Shown: in pieces, positions 37,672-45,457 of the stretch
How positions within the stretch are numbered: the first letter of the stretch is position 1
Layout: every line of letters begins with the position of its first letter
Assembly (NCBI RefSeq): GCF_034424525.1
Contig: NZ_CP139979.1
Span: 2,003,501-2,067,500 of the forward strand
Origin: Sphingobium yanoikuyae
Lineage (GTDB): Bacteria; Pseudomonadota; Alphaproteobacteria; Sphingomonadales; Sphingomonadaceae
DNA: 64,000 nt
Reading direction: 5' to 3'
Notes under the pieces: model-generated
Database searches by the model: none
What the model was told of the DNA's origin: nothing
Seen by the model: only the letters and a program-made list of their open reading frames with translations
Program-made: the position numbers and the translations under genes

Positions 37672-37737
37672 ATGCTTGCCGCCATCATCAAGGCCCTTCA
37701 GCTTGTCGCTGCCCCCCTGTGGCTGCCGACGGCCTGA
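37672..37737 (+). CDS. Possible 21-residue hydrophobic small protein
   Basis: ATG 37672 follows a strong AAGGAG with seven-base spacing, and opens a 21-codon frame: MLAAIIKALQ then LVAAPLWLPTA. It is one short hydrophobic helix with a single lysine. It lies 117 bases after the hydroxyacid dehydrogenase and 17 bases before a strong terminator, so it would be the last cistron of the aldarate operon. The family is not known. It could be a membrane micropeptide, a leader-like peptide or chance. Confidence 0.35.
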   Translation: MLAAIIKALQLVAAPLWLPTA

Positions 37738-37754
37738 TTGAGAAATGCCTGTGT

Positions 37755-37790
37755 AAAAGGGGCTGGCTTTACACGAAGCCAGCCCCTTTT
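37755..37790. terminator. Strong bidirectional rho-independent terminator
   Basis: Perfect 15-bp stem AAAAGGGGCTGGCTT (37755-37769) with its complement at 37776-37790 and a six-base loop. A or T runs lie on both sides, so it can serve both the plus-strand aldarate operon and the minus-strand dehydratase gene that ends at 37795. Confidence 0.92.
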
Positions 37791-37794
37791 GCGT

Positions 37795-38976
37795 TCAGGC
37801 GGTGATGGTTTCGCTCGACACCGTCCAGGCATGGGCCTGATCGCTCAGCGAAATGCCGATACCCGGACGCGGCGGCACGACCATGCGCCCATCCTTGAGT
37901 TCCAGCCGCTCGTTGAAAAGCGGCTCCAGCCAGTCGAAATGCTCGACCCAGCTATCATGCGGATAGGCCGCCGCAAGGTGGATATGCAGTTCCATGAAGA
38001 AATGCGGCGCAAGCTTCATATGCTTCTGCTCAGCCATCGTCATGATCTTGAGGAACTGGGTGATGCCGCCCACGCGGGGCGCGTCGGGCTGGATGAAATC
38101 GACCGCATCGAGCTGCACCAGTTCGAGATGCTCCTGCGCTGATGACAGCATCTCCCCGGACGCGATCGGCGTATCCAGGGCTGCGGCAAGCTGGGCATGG
38201 CCCTGCGCATCATAGGCGTCGAGCGGCTCTTCAATCCAGACGAGGTTGAACTGTTCCATGATGCGCCCGATGCGCAGCGCAGTCGGGCGGTCCCATTGCT
38301 GGTTCGCATCCACCATGAGCGGAAAATCGCCCAGTTGCTCGCGAACCGCGGCAACCCGGCGAAGATCCTCCATCGGGTCGGGCTGGCCGACCTTGAGCTT
38401 GATGCCGCCAATGCCGGAAGCAACCGAAGCCTGGCAGTTTTCCAGGACCTCCTCGATCGGTGAGGACAGGAAACCGCCCGATGTGTTGTAGCAGCGGACC
38501 GTATCCTTGTGGGCGCCGATCAGCTTGGCCAGCGGCAGTCCGGCGCGCTTCGCCTTCATGTCCCACAGCGCGATGTCGAACGCTGCGATCGCTTGGGTGG
38601 CCAGACCGCTACGGCCGACCGACGCCCCGGCCCAGGCCAGTTTTGTCCAAAGCCGGGCGATGTCGCTGGGATCCTCGCCAATCAGATTTCCAGCAATTTC
38701 ACGCGCATGGGCGTAAAGGCCAGGGCCACCTGCTCGCTTGGAATAGCTGATGCCAAGCCCCGAATATCCGCCTTCGGTTTCGATTTCGGCGAACAGGAAC
38801 GCAACCTCGGTCAGCGGCTTCTGGCGGCCGGTCAGCACCTTGGCATCGCTGATCGGGCGCTTGAGCGGCAAGAACGCCAGGCTGACCTTTACCGACTTTA
38901 TCCGGTCCAGCGTGGCTGCATCAGCAGGAAATCCTGCCTGTAGGGGGTTGGCGGGAATGATGCGCTTTTCAAACAT
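37795..38976 (-). CDS. L-talarate/galactarate dehydratase, enolase superfamily
   Basis: 393 residues from ATG 38976, which has AGGAGA seven bases upstream; the longer frame to 39006 has none. It matches the Salmonella TalrD/GalrD type closely in remembered motifs: YNTSGGFLSSP, GIGGIKLKVGQPDP (KxK), PLMVDANQQWDR, FNLVWIEEPLDAYDAQGHAQ, TPIASGEML, VQPDAPRVGGI-like FIQPDAPRVGGI, and the catalytic histidine in LAPHFFMELHIHLAAAYP. It dehydrates galactarate and/or talarate to the same ketodeoxyaldarate used by KdgD. It is preceded by a LysR gene in the same orientation and ends at a shared terminator. Confidence 0.88.
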   Translation of the reverse strand: MFEKRIIPANPLQAGFPADAATLDRIKSVKVSLAFLPLKRPISDAKVLTGRQKPLTEVAFLFAEIETEGGYSGLGISYSKRAGGPGLYAHAREIAGNLIGEDPSDIARLWTKLAWAGASVGRSGLATQAIAAFDIALWDMKAKRAGLPLAKLIGAHKDTVRCYNTSGGFLSSPIEEVLENCQASVASGIGGIKLKVGQPDPMEDLRRVAAVREQLGDFPLMVDANQQWDRPTALRIGRIMEQFNLVWIEEPLDAYDAQGHAQLAAALDTPIASGEMLSSAQEHLELVQLDAVDFIQPDAPRVGGITQFLKIMTMAEQKHMKLAPHFFMELHIHLAAAYPHDSWVEHFDWLEPLFNERLELKDGRMVVPPRPGIGISLSDQAHAWTVSSETITA

Positions 38977-39086
38977 GCAAGGCTCTCCTGTGATCGAATG
39001 ATCCAAGAGCTAAAGCGCACAAAGCAGCCGGTCCAAACGCGAATTTTCATCGGATCGATGCAATAATTGCATCGGATTTCAGGCAC

Positions 39087-39956
39087 TCAGGTCCCCAGAA
39101 GTTCGATTAAGGGCTGCGTGAGCGCGTTGGTCGGACGGACATGGCGGCAGGCATGCCATTCCGCCCGCTCATCGAGGGACAAGGACTTGAAGACGATATT
39201 GTCAAACGACGCGCTGGCGCTGCCGGCGGGCACGATCGCCACCCCCATTCCGGTACTGACGAGCGCCAGAATGGAATGCGTTCTCTTCATGCTCTGGATG
39301 ACCCGCGGCACTGCGCCTGCACGATCCAATATCCCGGCGATCAGGTCCCGCAAGTAGAGGCCGGCCTCGGAATATCCGACAAACGCCTCATCGTCCAAAT
39401 CGGCGATTTTCAATTTGCGCTTGACGGCCAGTCGGTGACCAGCAGGCACGGCAAGGGCCAGCGGTTCGCTGAATATGCATTGATTGACGATGTCCGCTTC
39501 GTGCGGGAGCGGCCGCACGAAGCCAATATCCAGTCGGTGGAACGCCACCTCTCGCATTTGCTCCGAAGAACTCAGCTCGACAAATTTGAAGGCTACTCCA
39601 GGCCAGTCCCGGATCGTCCGTTGAATGAGGCGCGGAATGAGCGTGTAGGATGCGGCCCCGTCGAAACCCACGGTGATCGTACCTGCCAATGTCCCGGCAG
39701 CCTTTTGCGCCGACCGTCTCGCCTCTTCCATGTCGGCCAACAGTAACTGCACCTTGGGAAGAAATGCGATGCCTGCGGCCGTCAGGGTGATCCTCCGGCC
39801 TTCGCGGTGGAACAACGGGACGCCGACATCGCTTTCTAACTGTTGGATCCGGCGGGTCAGCGCCGGTTGGGTAATCAGCAATTCGCGCGCCGCTTGCCCG
39901 AAATGCCTTAGCTGCCCCAGGATCAGGAATGAACGGAGTTGAGCATGGTCGAACAT
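39087..39956 (-). CDS. LysR-family regulator upstream of the galactarate dehydratase
   Basis: 289 residues from ATG 39956 (TTG 39962 is a weak alternative). The N-terminal HTH is LRSFLILGQLRHFGQAARELLITQPALTRRIQQLE, and the effector domain follows (TITVGFDGAASYTLIPRL, DIGFVRPLPHEADI). It is related in layout to the LysR protein at 28750. It is transcribed toward the dehydratase with 110 bases between them and probably controls that gene. The second IS256 element lies about 150 bases upstream of its start, so its natural promoter or a divergent partner may have been displaced. Confidence 0.85.
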   Translation of the reverse strand: MFDHAQLRSFLILGQLRHFGQAARELLITQPALTRRIQQLESDVGVPLFHREGRRITLTAAGIAFLPKVQLLLADMEEARRSAQKAAGTLAGTITVGFDGAASYTLIPRLIQRTIRDWPGVAFKFVELSSSEQMREVAFHRLDIGFVRPLPHEADIVNQCIFSEPLALAVPAGHRLAVKRKLKIADLDDEAFVGYSEAGLYLRDLIAGILDRAGAVPRVIQSMKRTHSILALVSTGMGVAIVPAGSASASFDNIVFKSLSLDERAEWHACRHVRPTNALTQPLIELLGT

Positions 39957-40109
39957 CGGCAATGCTTATGACATGTGCACCGCTCTCATCAACAAGCTGG
40001 GCGCCACTCGGGATCGGCATTGCAAAATCAACGCTGTGGCCGAGCTGAACGAGAACCTATGTATCCGACTTTCGGGGAGGGAGATTCCGACCCTTATGAA
40101 ACACTCAGC

Positions 40110-41468
40110 GGTCGTGTCCCACGGGGTGGTGTAGGAAGGTTTCTCTGAGAGGGTGGCCACCGTCGATCTTCTGGTAGGGTTCGGATGCGAACTCGAACCT
40201 GGAGAAGAAGACGATGACCGACGACAGAATGGCCCTTGTTGAGCTGATTGAGCAAGGGGCAGACAGCGATTTGGTGCGCGATATGCTGGCATTTGCCGCC
40301 GAGCGCATGATGGATCTGGAGATTGAGGCCAGAACGGGTGCGGCTGCGGGCAGTCGCAGCCCGGCGCGGCTCAACCACCGCAACGGCTATCGCGAACGGG
40401 GCTGGGACACTCGGGCCGGCCGGATCGAGCTGGCGATCCCCAAGCTCAGGAAGGGCAGTTACTTCCCGAGCTTCCTTGAGCCACGCCGCACGGCTGAGAA
40501 GGCGTTGGCGGCGGTGATCCAGGAAGCCTACGTCCACGGTGTCTCGACTCGCTCGGTCGACGATCTGGTCAAGGCGATGGGCGCCAGCGGCGTCTCGAAG
40601 AGCCAGGTGAGCCGTCTGGTGGCCGAGATCGACGAACGGGTGAACGCCTTCCTGCAGCGGCCGATCGAGGGCGAGTGGCCCTACCTGTGGATCGACGCCA
40701 CCTACCTCAAGGTCCGCGAGGGCGGGCGGATCGTCTCGACGGCGGCGATAATCGCCGTCGGCGTCAACACCGATGGTCGGCGCGAGGTTCTGGGCGTTGC
40801 CACCGGCCCTTCAGAAGCGGAACCCTTCTGGAAAGCCTTCCTGCGCTCGCTCGCCGACCGGGGACTTCGCGGGGTAAAGCTGGTCATCGCGGACGACCAC
40901 AAGGGGTTGCGCGCCGCCGCCAGCAAGGTGTTCGCCGCGAGCCAGCAACGCTGCCGGGTCCACTGGATGCGCAATGCGCTGGCACATGCCGCGCCCAAGC
41001 AGCGACCGGCAGTCATCGCCATGATCAAGACGATCTTTGCGCAGGAAACGGCTGAAGCGGCTCACCAGCAATGGGAACAGGTCGCCGATGCCCTGCGCGA
41101 GAAGTTCCCGAAGCTGGCCGACATGATGGCCGGATCGCGCGAGGACGTGCTTGCCTACATGACCTTCCCGAAGGAGCACTGGGCGCAGATCGCGTCGACC
41201 AACCCGCTGGAAAGGGTGAACAAGGAGATCAAGCGAAGGGCCGATGTCATCGGCATCTTTCCGAATGACGCCGCCGTCGTCCGCCTCGTCGGAGCACTCA
41301 TGCTGGAACAGAATGATGAGTGGGCGGTGTCACGCCGTTACATGACGCTGGAAACCCTCGGCTCGGTAAGCCATAACCCCATTGTCAGCCTGCCAGCTCT
41401 GGCTGCCTGACCCGAACCTGATCCTACTGCGGATCGACGGTTCCTACACCACCCCGTGGGACACGACC
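40110..41468 (+). mobile_element. Complete IS256-family insertion sequence, copy 2
   Basis: 1359 bp, exactly the length of copy 1. It has the same 28-bp ends (40110-40137 and 41441-41468) and an 8-bp target duplication CACTCAGC (40102-40109 and 41469-41476). It separates the aldarate locus from the aromatic-glycoside locus. Confidence 0.95.
40214..41410 (+). CDS. IS256-family transposase, second copy
   Basis: 398 residues, full length, with the same DDE motifs as the copy at 5167 (YLWIDATYLKVR, LVIADDHKGL, LERVNKEIKRR). By eye it differs at about 16 residues, concentrated in residues 20-75 (for example PAARLNHR-type changes in the region after MMDLEIEARTG). The DNA shows many more silent differences, so the two copies are not a recent duplication. 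The terminal regions are almost unchanged. Probably active. Confidence 0.95.
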   Translation: MTDDRMALVELIEQGADSDLVRDMLAFAAERMMDLEIEARTGAAAGSRSPARLNHRNGYRERGWDTRAGRIELAIPKLRKGSYFPSFLEPRRTAEKALAAVIQEAYVHGVSTRSVDDLVKAMGASGVSKSQVSRLVAEIDERVNAFLQRPIEGEWPYLWIDATYLKVREGGRIVSTAAIIAVGVNTDGRREVLGVATGPSEAEPFWKAFLRSLADRGLRGVKLVIADDHKGLRAAASKVFAASQQRCRVHWMRNALAHAAPKQRPAVIAMIKTIFAQETAEAAHQQWEQVADALREKFPKLADMMAGSREDVLAYMTFPKEHWAQIASTNPLERVNKEIKRRADVIGIFPNDAAVVRLVGALMLEQNDEWAVSRRYMTLETLGSVSHNPIVSLPALAA

Positions 41469-41620
41469 CACTCAGCCGTCAACTTTCGTTGACCAGTTCC
41501 GGACGTTCCGGTTCAACAGCTCTCGACCAACGTTGGCCATTCAAGTCATCTCCCGTCAACGCCCGATCCTGACAAAATTGGTTCGATCAAAGAAACCCGG
41601 ATCGCATGAAAATTGGGGAA

Positions 41621-42589
41621 TCAGAAATTGGCGGCGACGATCTGTTGGCTGATGCTGCCGAAAGGGGATTTCTTGTTTCCAGATGCGACAAGCGAAACGC
41701 GATCGCCGAATCTGAGGAAAGATGTTTGGGGTTTACCTTGCTCGATCATCTCGATCGCGCGGCGTTCGGAGATGCAGCAGGAGCCGAGCGTTGCATAATC
41801 GGCATTGGACACGGTGCCCGACCCGATGATGGTGCCTGCAACCAGATCGCGCGTGCGGGCGGCATGGGCGACAAGCTCGTGAAAGCCGAATGCCATTTCG
41901 CCGCCATGGGGATTTCCGAACCAGGCGCCGTTGACATGAACCTCCAGCGGAAGGTGGACGCGGCCGTCCTGCCAGGCCTCGCCCAGTTCATCGGGCGTGA
42001 CCGCAAAGGGCGCCACTGAACAAGCCGGCTTGGCCTGAACCCAGCCGAACCCGGTCTTCATCTCGATCGGCGCGATCGCGCGCAGCGACCAGTCGTTGAT
42101 GAGCAGGACCAGCTTGATATGCGATAGCGCGTCCTGTGCGCTGGTGCCCATCGGCACGGCATCGGTAATGACGCCGAACTCGCCCTCGAAATCGATCCCG
42201 TCAGCTTCGCTGGGAAGTCGCACATCCTGCGTTCCGGACAGGAAGCGATCGGACAGGCCCTGATACATGAGCGGCCGGTCGGTCTCGATCGGCGGCAGGT
42301 TGAACGCCTTCTGCATCAGCTCGCCATGCTGCGGGAAAGCGGAACCGTCGAGCCATTGCCAGGCGCGGGGCAGGGGGGCGAGCAGCCGGCTTTCGTCCAG
42401 CACATCGCCTTCCCCCTGTTCCAGCCGGTCGGCCAGCCGGCGCAGCGCCGGTTCGACGCTGTCCCATCGCTCGATCGCCTGCTGCAGCGTGTCAGCAATG
42501 CCGTCCGCAGGCAGGCAGCGACGCGCATCGCGGGAGACGACGATCAGGCAGCCGTCCGGCTGGCCGTTGCTGAGGGTGGCAAGGCTCAT
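41621..42589 (-). CDS. Fumarylacetoacetate hydrolase (FAH) family protein
   Basis: 322 residues. ATG 42589 has GAGGA upstream and starts two bases after the cyclase stop; a longer open frame to 43078 is only a shadow of that gene. The C-terminal FAH fold shows IDFEGEFGVITD (metal-binding ExE), LLINDWSLRAI, SVAPFAVTPDELG and the GSGTVSNAD ending typical of the family. FAH enzymes hydrolyse C-C bonds or decarboxylate/hydrate diketo acids from aromatic ring cleavage. It is the last gene of the seven-gene operon, so it probably acts late on the ring-cleavage product. Confidence 0.87.
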   Translation of the reverse strand: MSLATLSNGQPDGCLIVVSRDARRCLPADGIADTLQQAIERWDSVEPALRRLADRLEQGEGDVLDESRLLAPLPRAWQWLDGSAFPQHGELMQKAFNLPPIETDRPLMYQGLSDRFLSGTQDVRLPSEADGIDFEGEFGVITDAVPMGTSAQDALSHIKLVLLINDWSLRAIAPIEMKTGFGWVQAKPACSVAPFAVTPDELGEAWQDGRVHLPLEVHVNGAWFGNPHGGEMAFGFHELVAHAARTRDLVAGTIIGSGTVSNADYATLGSCCISERRAIEMIEQGKPQTSFLRFGDRVSLVASGNKKSPFGSISQQIVAANF

Positions 42590-42591
42590 CT

Positions 42592-43383
42592 CTATTCCTC
42601 GAAGATTGCGACCGCGCGGGTCCAGCCGGCCGACGCGCCCTTGATCTTGTGCGGGAAGCAACTGACCATGAAGCCATGGCCGGGCAGGCTTTCCAGATTG
42701 TGCAGCTTTTCCAGGTGGCAATAGCCGATGTCGCGGCCGGCCTTGTGCCCTTCCCAGATCAGCGAGGTGTCGCCGGTTTCCTTCACCTTCTGCGCGGTAT
42801 AGCTGAACGGCGCATCCCAGGACCAGGCATCGGTGCCGGTGACGCGCACGCCCCGCTCGGTCAGGTAGATGGTCGCCTCGTATCCCATGCCGCAGCCGCG
42901 ATTGACATAATCGGGCTGGCCCAGCGCCGTGCCGGCCGCGGTGTTGACCAGCACGATGTCGAGCGGCTGGAGGCTGTGGCCGATGCGGCCCAGTTCCGCT
43001 TCGACATCGGTGGCGGTGACGACATAGCCATCGGGGAAATGGCGGAAGTCGAGCTTCACGCCGGGCTGGAAACACCATTCCAGCGGCACCTCGTCGATCG
43101 TGATCGATCGCTGCGGTTCGCCGTCGCGGCCGTCCATGGTCGGATGGAAATGATAGGGCGCGTCTAGATGCGTGCCGCTATGGGTGGTCAGCTTCACCCA
43201 TTCGGATGCCGCGAAACCGGCGCCGTCGGGCGTGTCCTGCGCCGTGACGCCGGGGAAGAACATCGCCAGCTCATGCGCGGTGTCGGCATGGGTCTGATAG
43301 GTGATTTCGGGCTTCAGAAACGGCGGGTCGCTGACCACATCGTTGCACAGCATGATCGACAGATCGACGAAGCGGCGGGTCAT
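42592..43383 (-). CDS. Cyclase / kynurenine formamidase-like hydrolase
   Basis: 263 residues of the cyclase (PF04199) superfamily. The metal-binding signature is intact: VKLTTHSGTHLDAPYHF (HxGTHxDxPxH). A further active-site block is GTDAWSWDAPF, and the C-terminus holds GFMVSCFPHKIKGASAGWTRA. Members hydrolyse cyclic amides or lactones, or formamides. Its start overlaps the upstream alpha/beta-hydrolase gene by four bases, and the FAH gene follows two bases later. In this setting opening of a lactone formed after ring cleavage is plausible, but the substrate is not known. Confidence 0.85.
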   Translation of the reverse strand: MTRRFVDLSIMLCNDVVSDPPFLKPEITYQTHADTAHELAMFFPGVTAQDTPDGAGFAASEWVKLTTHSGTHLDAPYHFHPTMDGRDGEPQRSITIDEVPLEWCFQPGVKLDFRHFPDGYVVTATDVEAELGRIGHSLQPLDIVLVNTAAGTALGQPDYVNRGCGMGYEATIYLTERGVRVTGTDAWSWDAPFSYTAQKVKETGDTSLIWEGHKAGRDIGYCHLEKLHNLESLPGHGFMVSCFPHKIKGASAGWTRAVAIFEE

Positions 43384-44537
43384 GCGGTCTCGCCTCCCAG
43401 CGTTTCGGCGAACCAGTCGGCGATGCAGTCGCGGCCATAGGCCATATTGTCCGCGCCGACATGTTCGACACCGCCTTCGCGCGGCGTGAAGATCCTCTTT
43501 TCGCGGCGGGGGGAATTGATGAGCTGATCATAGAGATCGTCGGCATAATCGACACTGATCTGGCGATCCTGCGCGCCATGGGTGACCAGGAAGGGCACCT
43601 TGATGCGATCCATATGGCCATTGAGGTTCATCGCTTCGGATTTGGCCAGGAAGTCCGCCTGATCCTTCGCCCCGAACGCCCAATGGACATGCGCCCAATA
43701 ATGGGGGACGGGGTTTTCGCCCTCGCGCGCCATGCGCTTGTCCTGCACTTCGCGCCAATTATGGTTGGCGCCCCAGACCGCGCCGCTGGCAAAGCGCGGT
43801 TCATAGGCGACGGCGCGCGGCGCGAAATGTCCGCCCAGCGAAATGCCGGTCAGGCCGATCGCCCGGCCATCGACATCGGGTTGCTGTTCCAGCCAGTCGA
43901 CCGCCTTGCTGGCCCAGCTTTCGCTGTGCGGATCGACGGGCAGATTCTGGAGCCGCAATGCTTCGCCTGAGCCGGGCTGGTCGACGCAGAGCGTGGAAAT
44001 GCCACGCCGCGCCAGTTCCTGCGGCAGGCGCGTCCAGTAGAGCAGTTCCTTGCAGCTATCGAGCCCGTTGCAGAAGACCACGACCGGCTTTCTTCCCTCG
44101 CCCTGCGCGCGGGTTAAGAGGGCGGGCATTGTTCCCGTCGCCAGCGGTATCTCGACCCGCTCGCGATTGATCCGGCCCAATACCGTCGACCGGTCAAAGG
44201 CTGCGCGTGCCTTGGCATAAGTCGCCTCCCGGCCCGGCGCGCCATGGCCCTGCATCCGCTCGGCGGTGATCAGATAGAGCGCGGCGCGTTCCATCTTGTT
44301 GGAGGCGGAGAAGAGCCGGCCCTGCGCCTCATCCTGCGCCGCCAGTTCCAGCAGCTTGTCGCCCATCGCAGCCCAGGCCTTCATGAACATGGGCGTGCCC
44401 GCATCGGCGCCGCTGTCGGCGGCGTCGCGGATCGGCTTGCACATGTCGATGATCTCGCCGAGCTGCGCGCCCGATTCCATCGCGATCGCGACCGACAGGT
44501 TCCAGATATAGTTGGGGAAATATTCGAACAGTGCCAC
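43380..44537 (-). CDS. Alpha/beta hydrolase, probable C-C bond hydrolase
   Basis: 385 residues: a helical N-terminal lid domain of about 140 residues, then an alpha/beta-hydrolase core. The nucleophile is S233 in GLTGISLGGHF, the acid lies in VTHGAQDRQI, and the histidine in GGVEHVGADN. FCNGLDSCKE forms the oxyanion region. This architecture recalls 2,6-dihydroxypseudooxynicotine hydrolase, which cleaves a C-C bond between an aromatic ring and an acyl chain. Such a reaction fits an aryl ketone aglycone. Overlaps the cyclase gene by four bases; the VOC dioxygenase ends 17 bases upstream. Confidence 0.8.
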   Translation of the reverse strand: MALFEYFPNYIWNLSVAIAMESGAQLGEIIDMCKPIRDAADSGADAGTPMFMKAWAAMGDKLLELAAQDEAQGRLFSASNKMERAALYLITAERMQGHGAPGREATYAKARAAFDRSTVLGRINRERVEIPLATGTMPALLTRAQGEGRKPVVVFCNGLDSCKELLYWTRLPQELARRGISTLCVDQPGSGEALRLQNLPVDPHSESWASKAVDWLEQQPDVDGRAIGLTGISLGGHFAPRAVAYEPRFASGAVWGANHNWREVQDKRMAREGENPVPHYWAHVHWAFGAKDQADFLAKSEAMNLNGHMDRIKVPFLVTHGAQDRQISVDYADDLYDQLINSPRREKRIFTPREGGVEHVGADNMAYGRDCIADWFAETLGGETA

Positions 44538-44554
44538 GGCTTATGCCTCCCCCC

Positions 44555-45457
44555 TCAAACTTCTGCAGCCTGGAACAGGCCCTTGTCGGGCTCGGGATGG
44601 GGCATGGTCTGGGGGCCGCCGACGCCGATGCCCCACTGGTCCATCACCTTGGGGCCGGGCACATGGACCTTGGGTTCATGGCGCTCGAAATCCACATATT
44701 CCAGCTCGGACGTATATTCGACCGCAAAGCCTGCCGGCGTGGTGAAGTAGCTGAACGTATTGTTCCCGGCCGTGTGGCGCCCCGGTCCCCAGCGAATGTC
44801 GGTGCCCTTCTGCCGCAGCCGGTTGATGCCGACCATCATGTCATCGACGCTCGGCATGTCATAGGCGACATGGTTGAGGCAGGGCGGTCCGGGCAGGATG
44901 GCGAGGCGGTGGTGCGCGCCGTTGCAGCGCAGGAAGCACATGAAATCGCCCAGCCAGTCCGACACCTTGAAGCCCAGCACGTCGCAGAACCACTGCACCA
45001 GAGCCTGATGGTTCGGCGAGTGCAGCACGATATGGCTGATCCGCTGCGGCACGCCTTCCCATTGCGCGATGGCGCGGGGCGCGCGCCGGGCGACATCGCT
45101 CGAAATCTCGAACGGCAGGCCGTCGGGCGAGAAGAAGCGGAAGCCATAGCCGCCGCCCAGCGTGTCGAGATCGTGCGGGGCGGATATGATCCGCGCGCCC
45201 GATGCCGCGATCCGATCATGCAGGGCGTCGACATCGGCCCGGCTGTCGGCCGCCAGCGCGATCACGTCGATGCGCTTGTCGGCCGCGGCACGCAGCCGCA
45301 CGACATAGGCTTCCTCGCCGCCATCGGCTGCGAAATGGACCATGCCATCCTTTTCGCCTGCCGCGACCAGCTTCCACTGGTCGGCATAAAAGGCGCGTTC
45401 GGCCTCCAGATCGGGCACGGCATAGCCGACATAGCGGATTTCGGTGACGCGGCTCAT
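44555..45457 (-). CDS. Two-domain VOC extradiol-type dioxygenase
   Basis: 300 residues with two tandem VOC modules, as in catechol 2,3-dioxygenase and BphC. The three metal ligands expected in the C-terminal module are present: H142 in RISHIVLHSPNH, H196 in CLNHVAYDM, and E247 in GFAVEYTSELEY. The H..H..E spacing fits an Fe(II) or Mn(II) extradiol enzyme. It would open a dihydroxylated ring with O2 in the cytoplasm. Its start overlaps the GH3 stop by four bases. The ring substrate is unknown; the gene context suggests a polyphenol aglycone. Confidence 0.86.
   Translation of the reverse strand: MSRVTEIRYVGYAVPDLEAERAFYADQWKLVAAGEKDGMVHFAADGGEEAYVVRLRAAADKRIDVIALAADSRADVDALHDRIAASGARIISAPHDLDTLGGGYGFRFFSPDGLPFEISSDVARRAPRAIAQWEGVPQRISHIVLHSPNHQALVQWFCDVLGFKVSDWLGDFMCFLRCNGAHHRLAILPGPPCLNHVAYDMPSVDDMMVGINRLRQKGTDIRWGPGRHTAGNNTFSYFTTPAGFAVEYTSELEYVDFERHEPKVHVPGPKVMDQWGIGVGGPQTMPHPEPDKGLFQAAEV

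Noticed and set aside
5063..41468. Composite transposon bounded by the two IS256 copies
   Set aside because: Each copy has its own different target repeat (GGCATCTTT and CACTCAGC), so they inserted independently, and they are diverged in sequence.
42590..43078. N-terminal extension of the FAH gene to 485 residues
   Set aside because: The extension is antisense-like arginine-rich sequence inside the cyclase gene. ATG 42589 has a good Shine-Dalgarno sequence and the normal family start.
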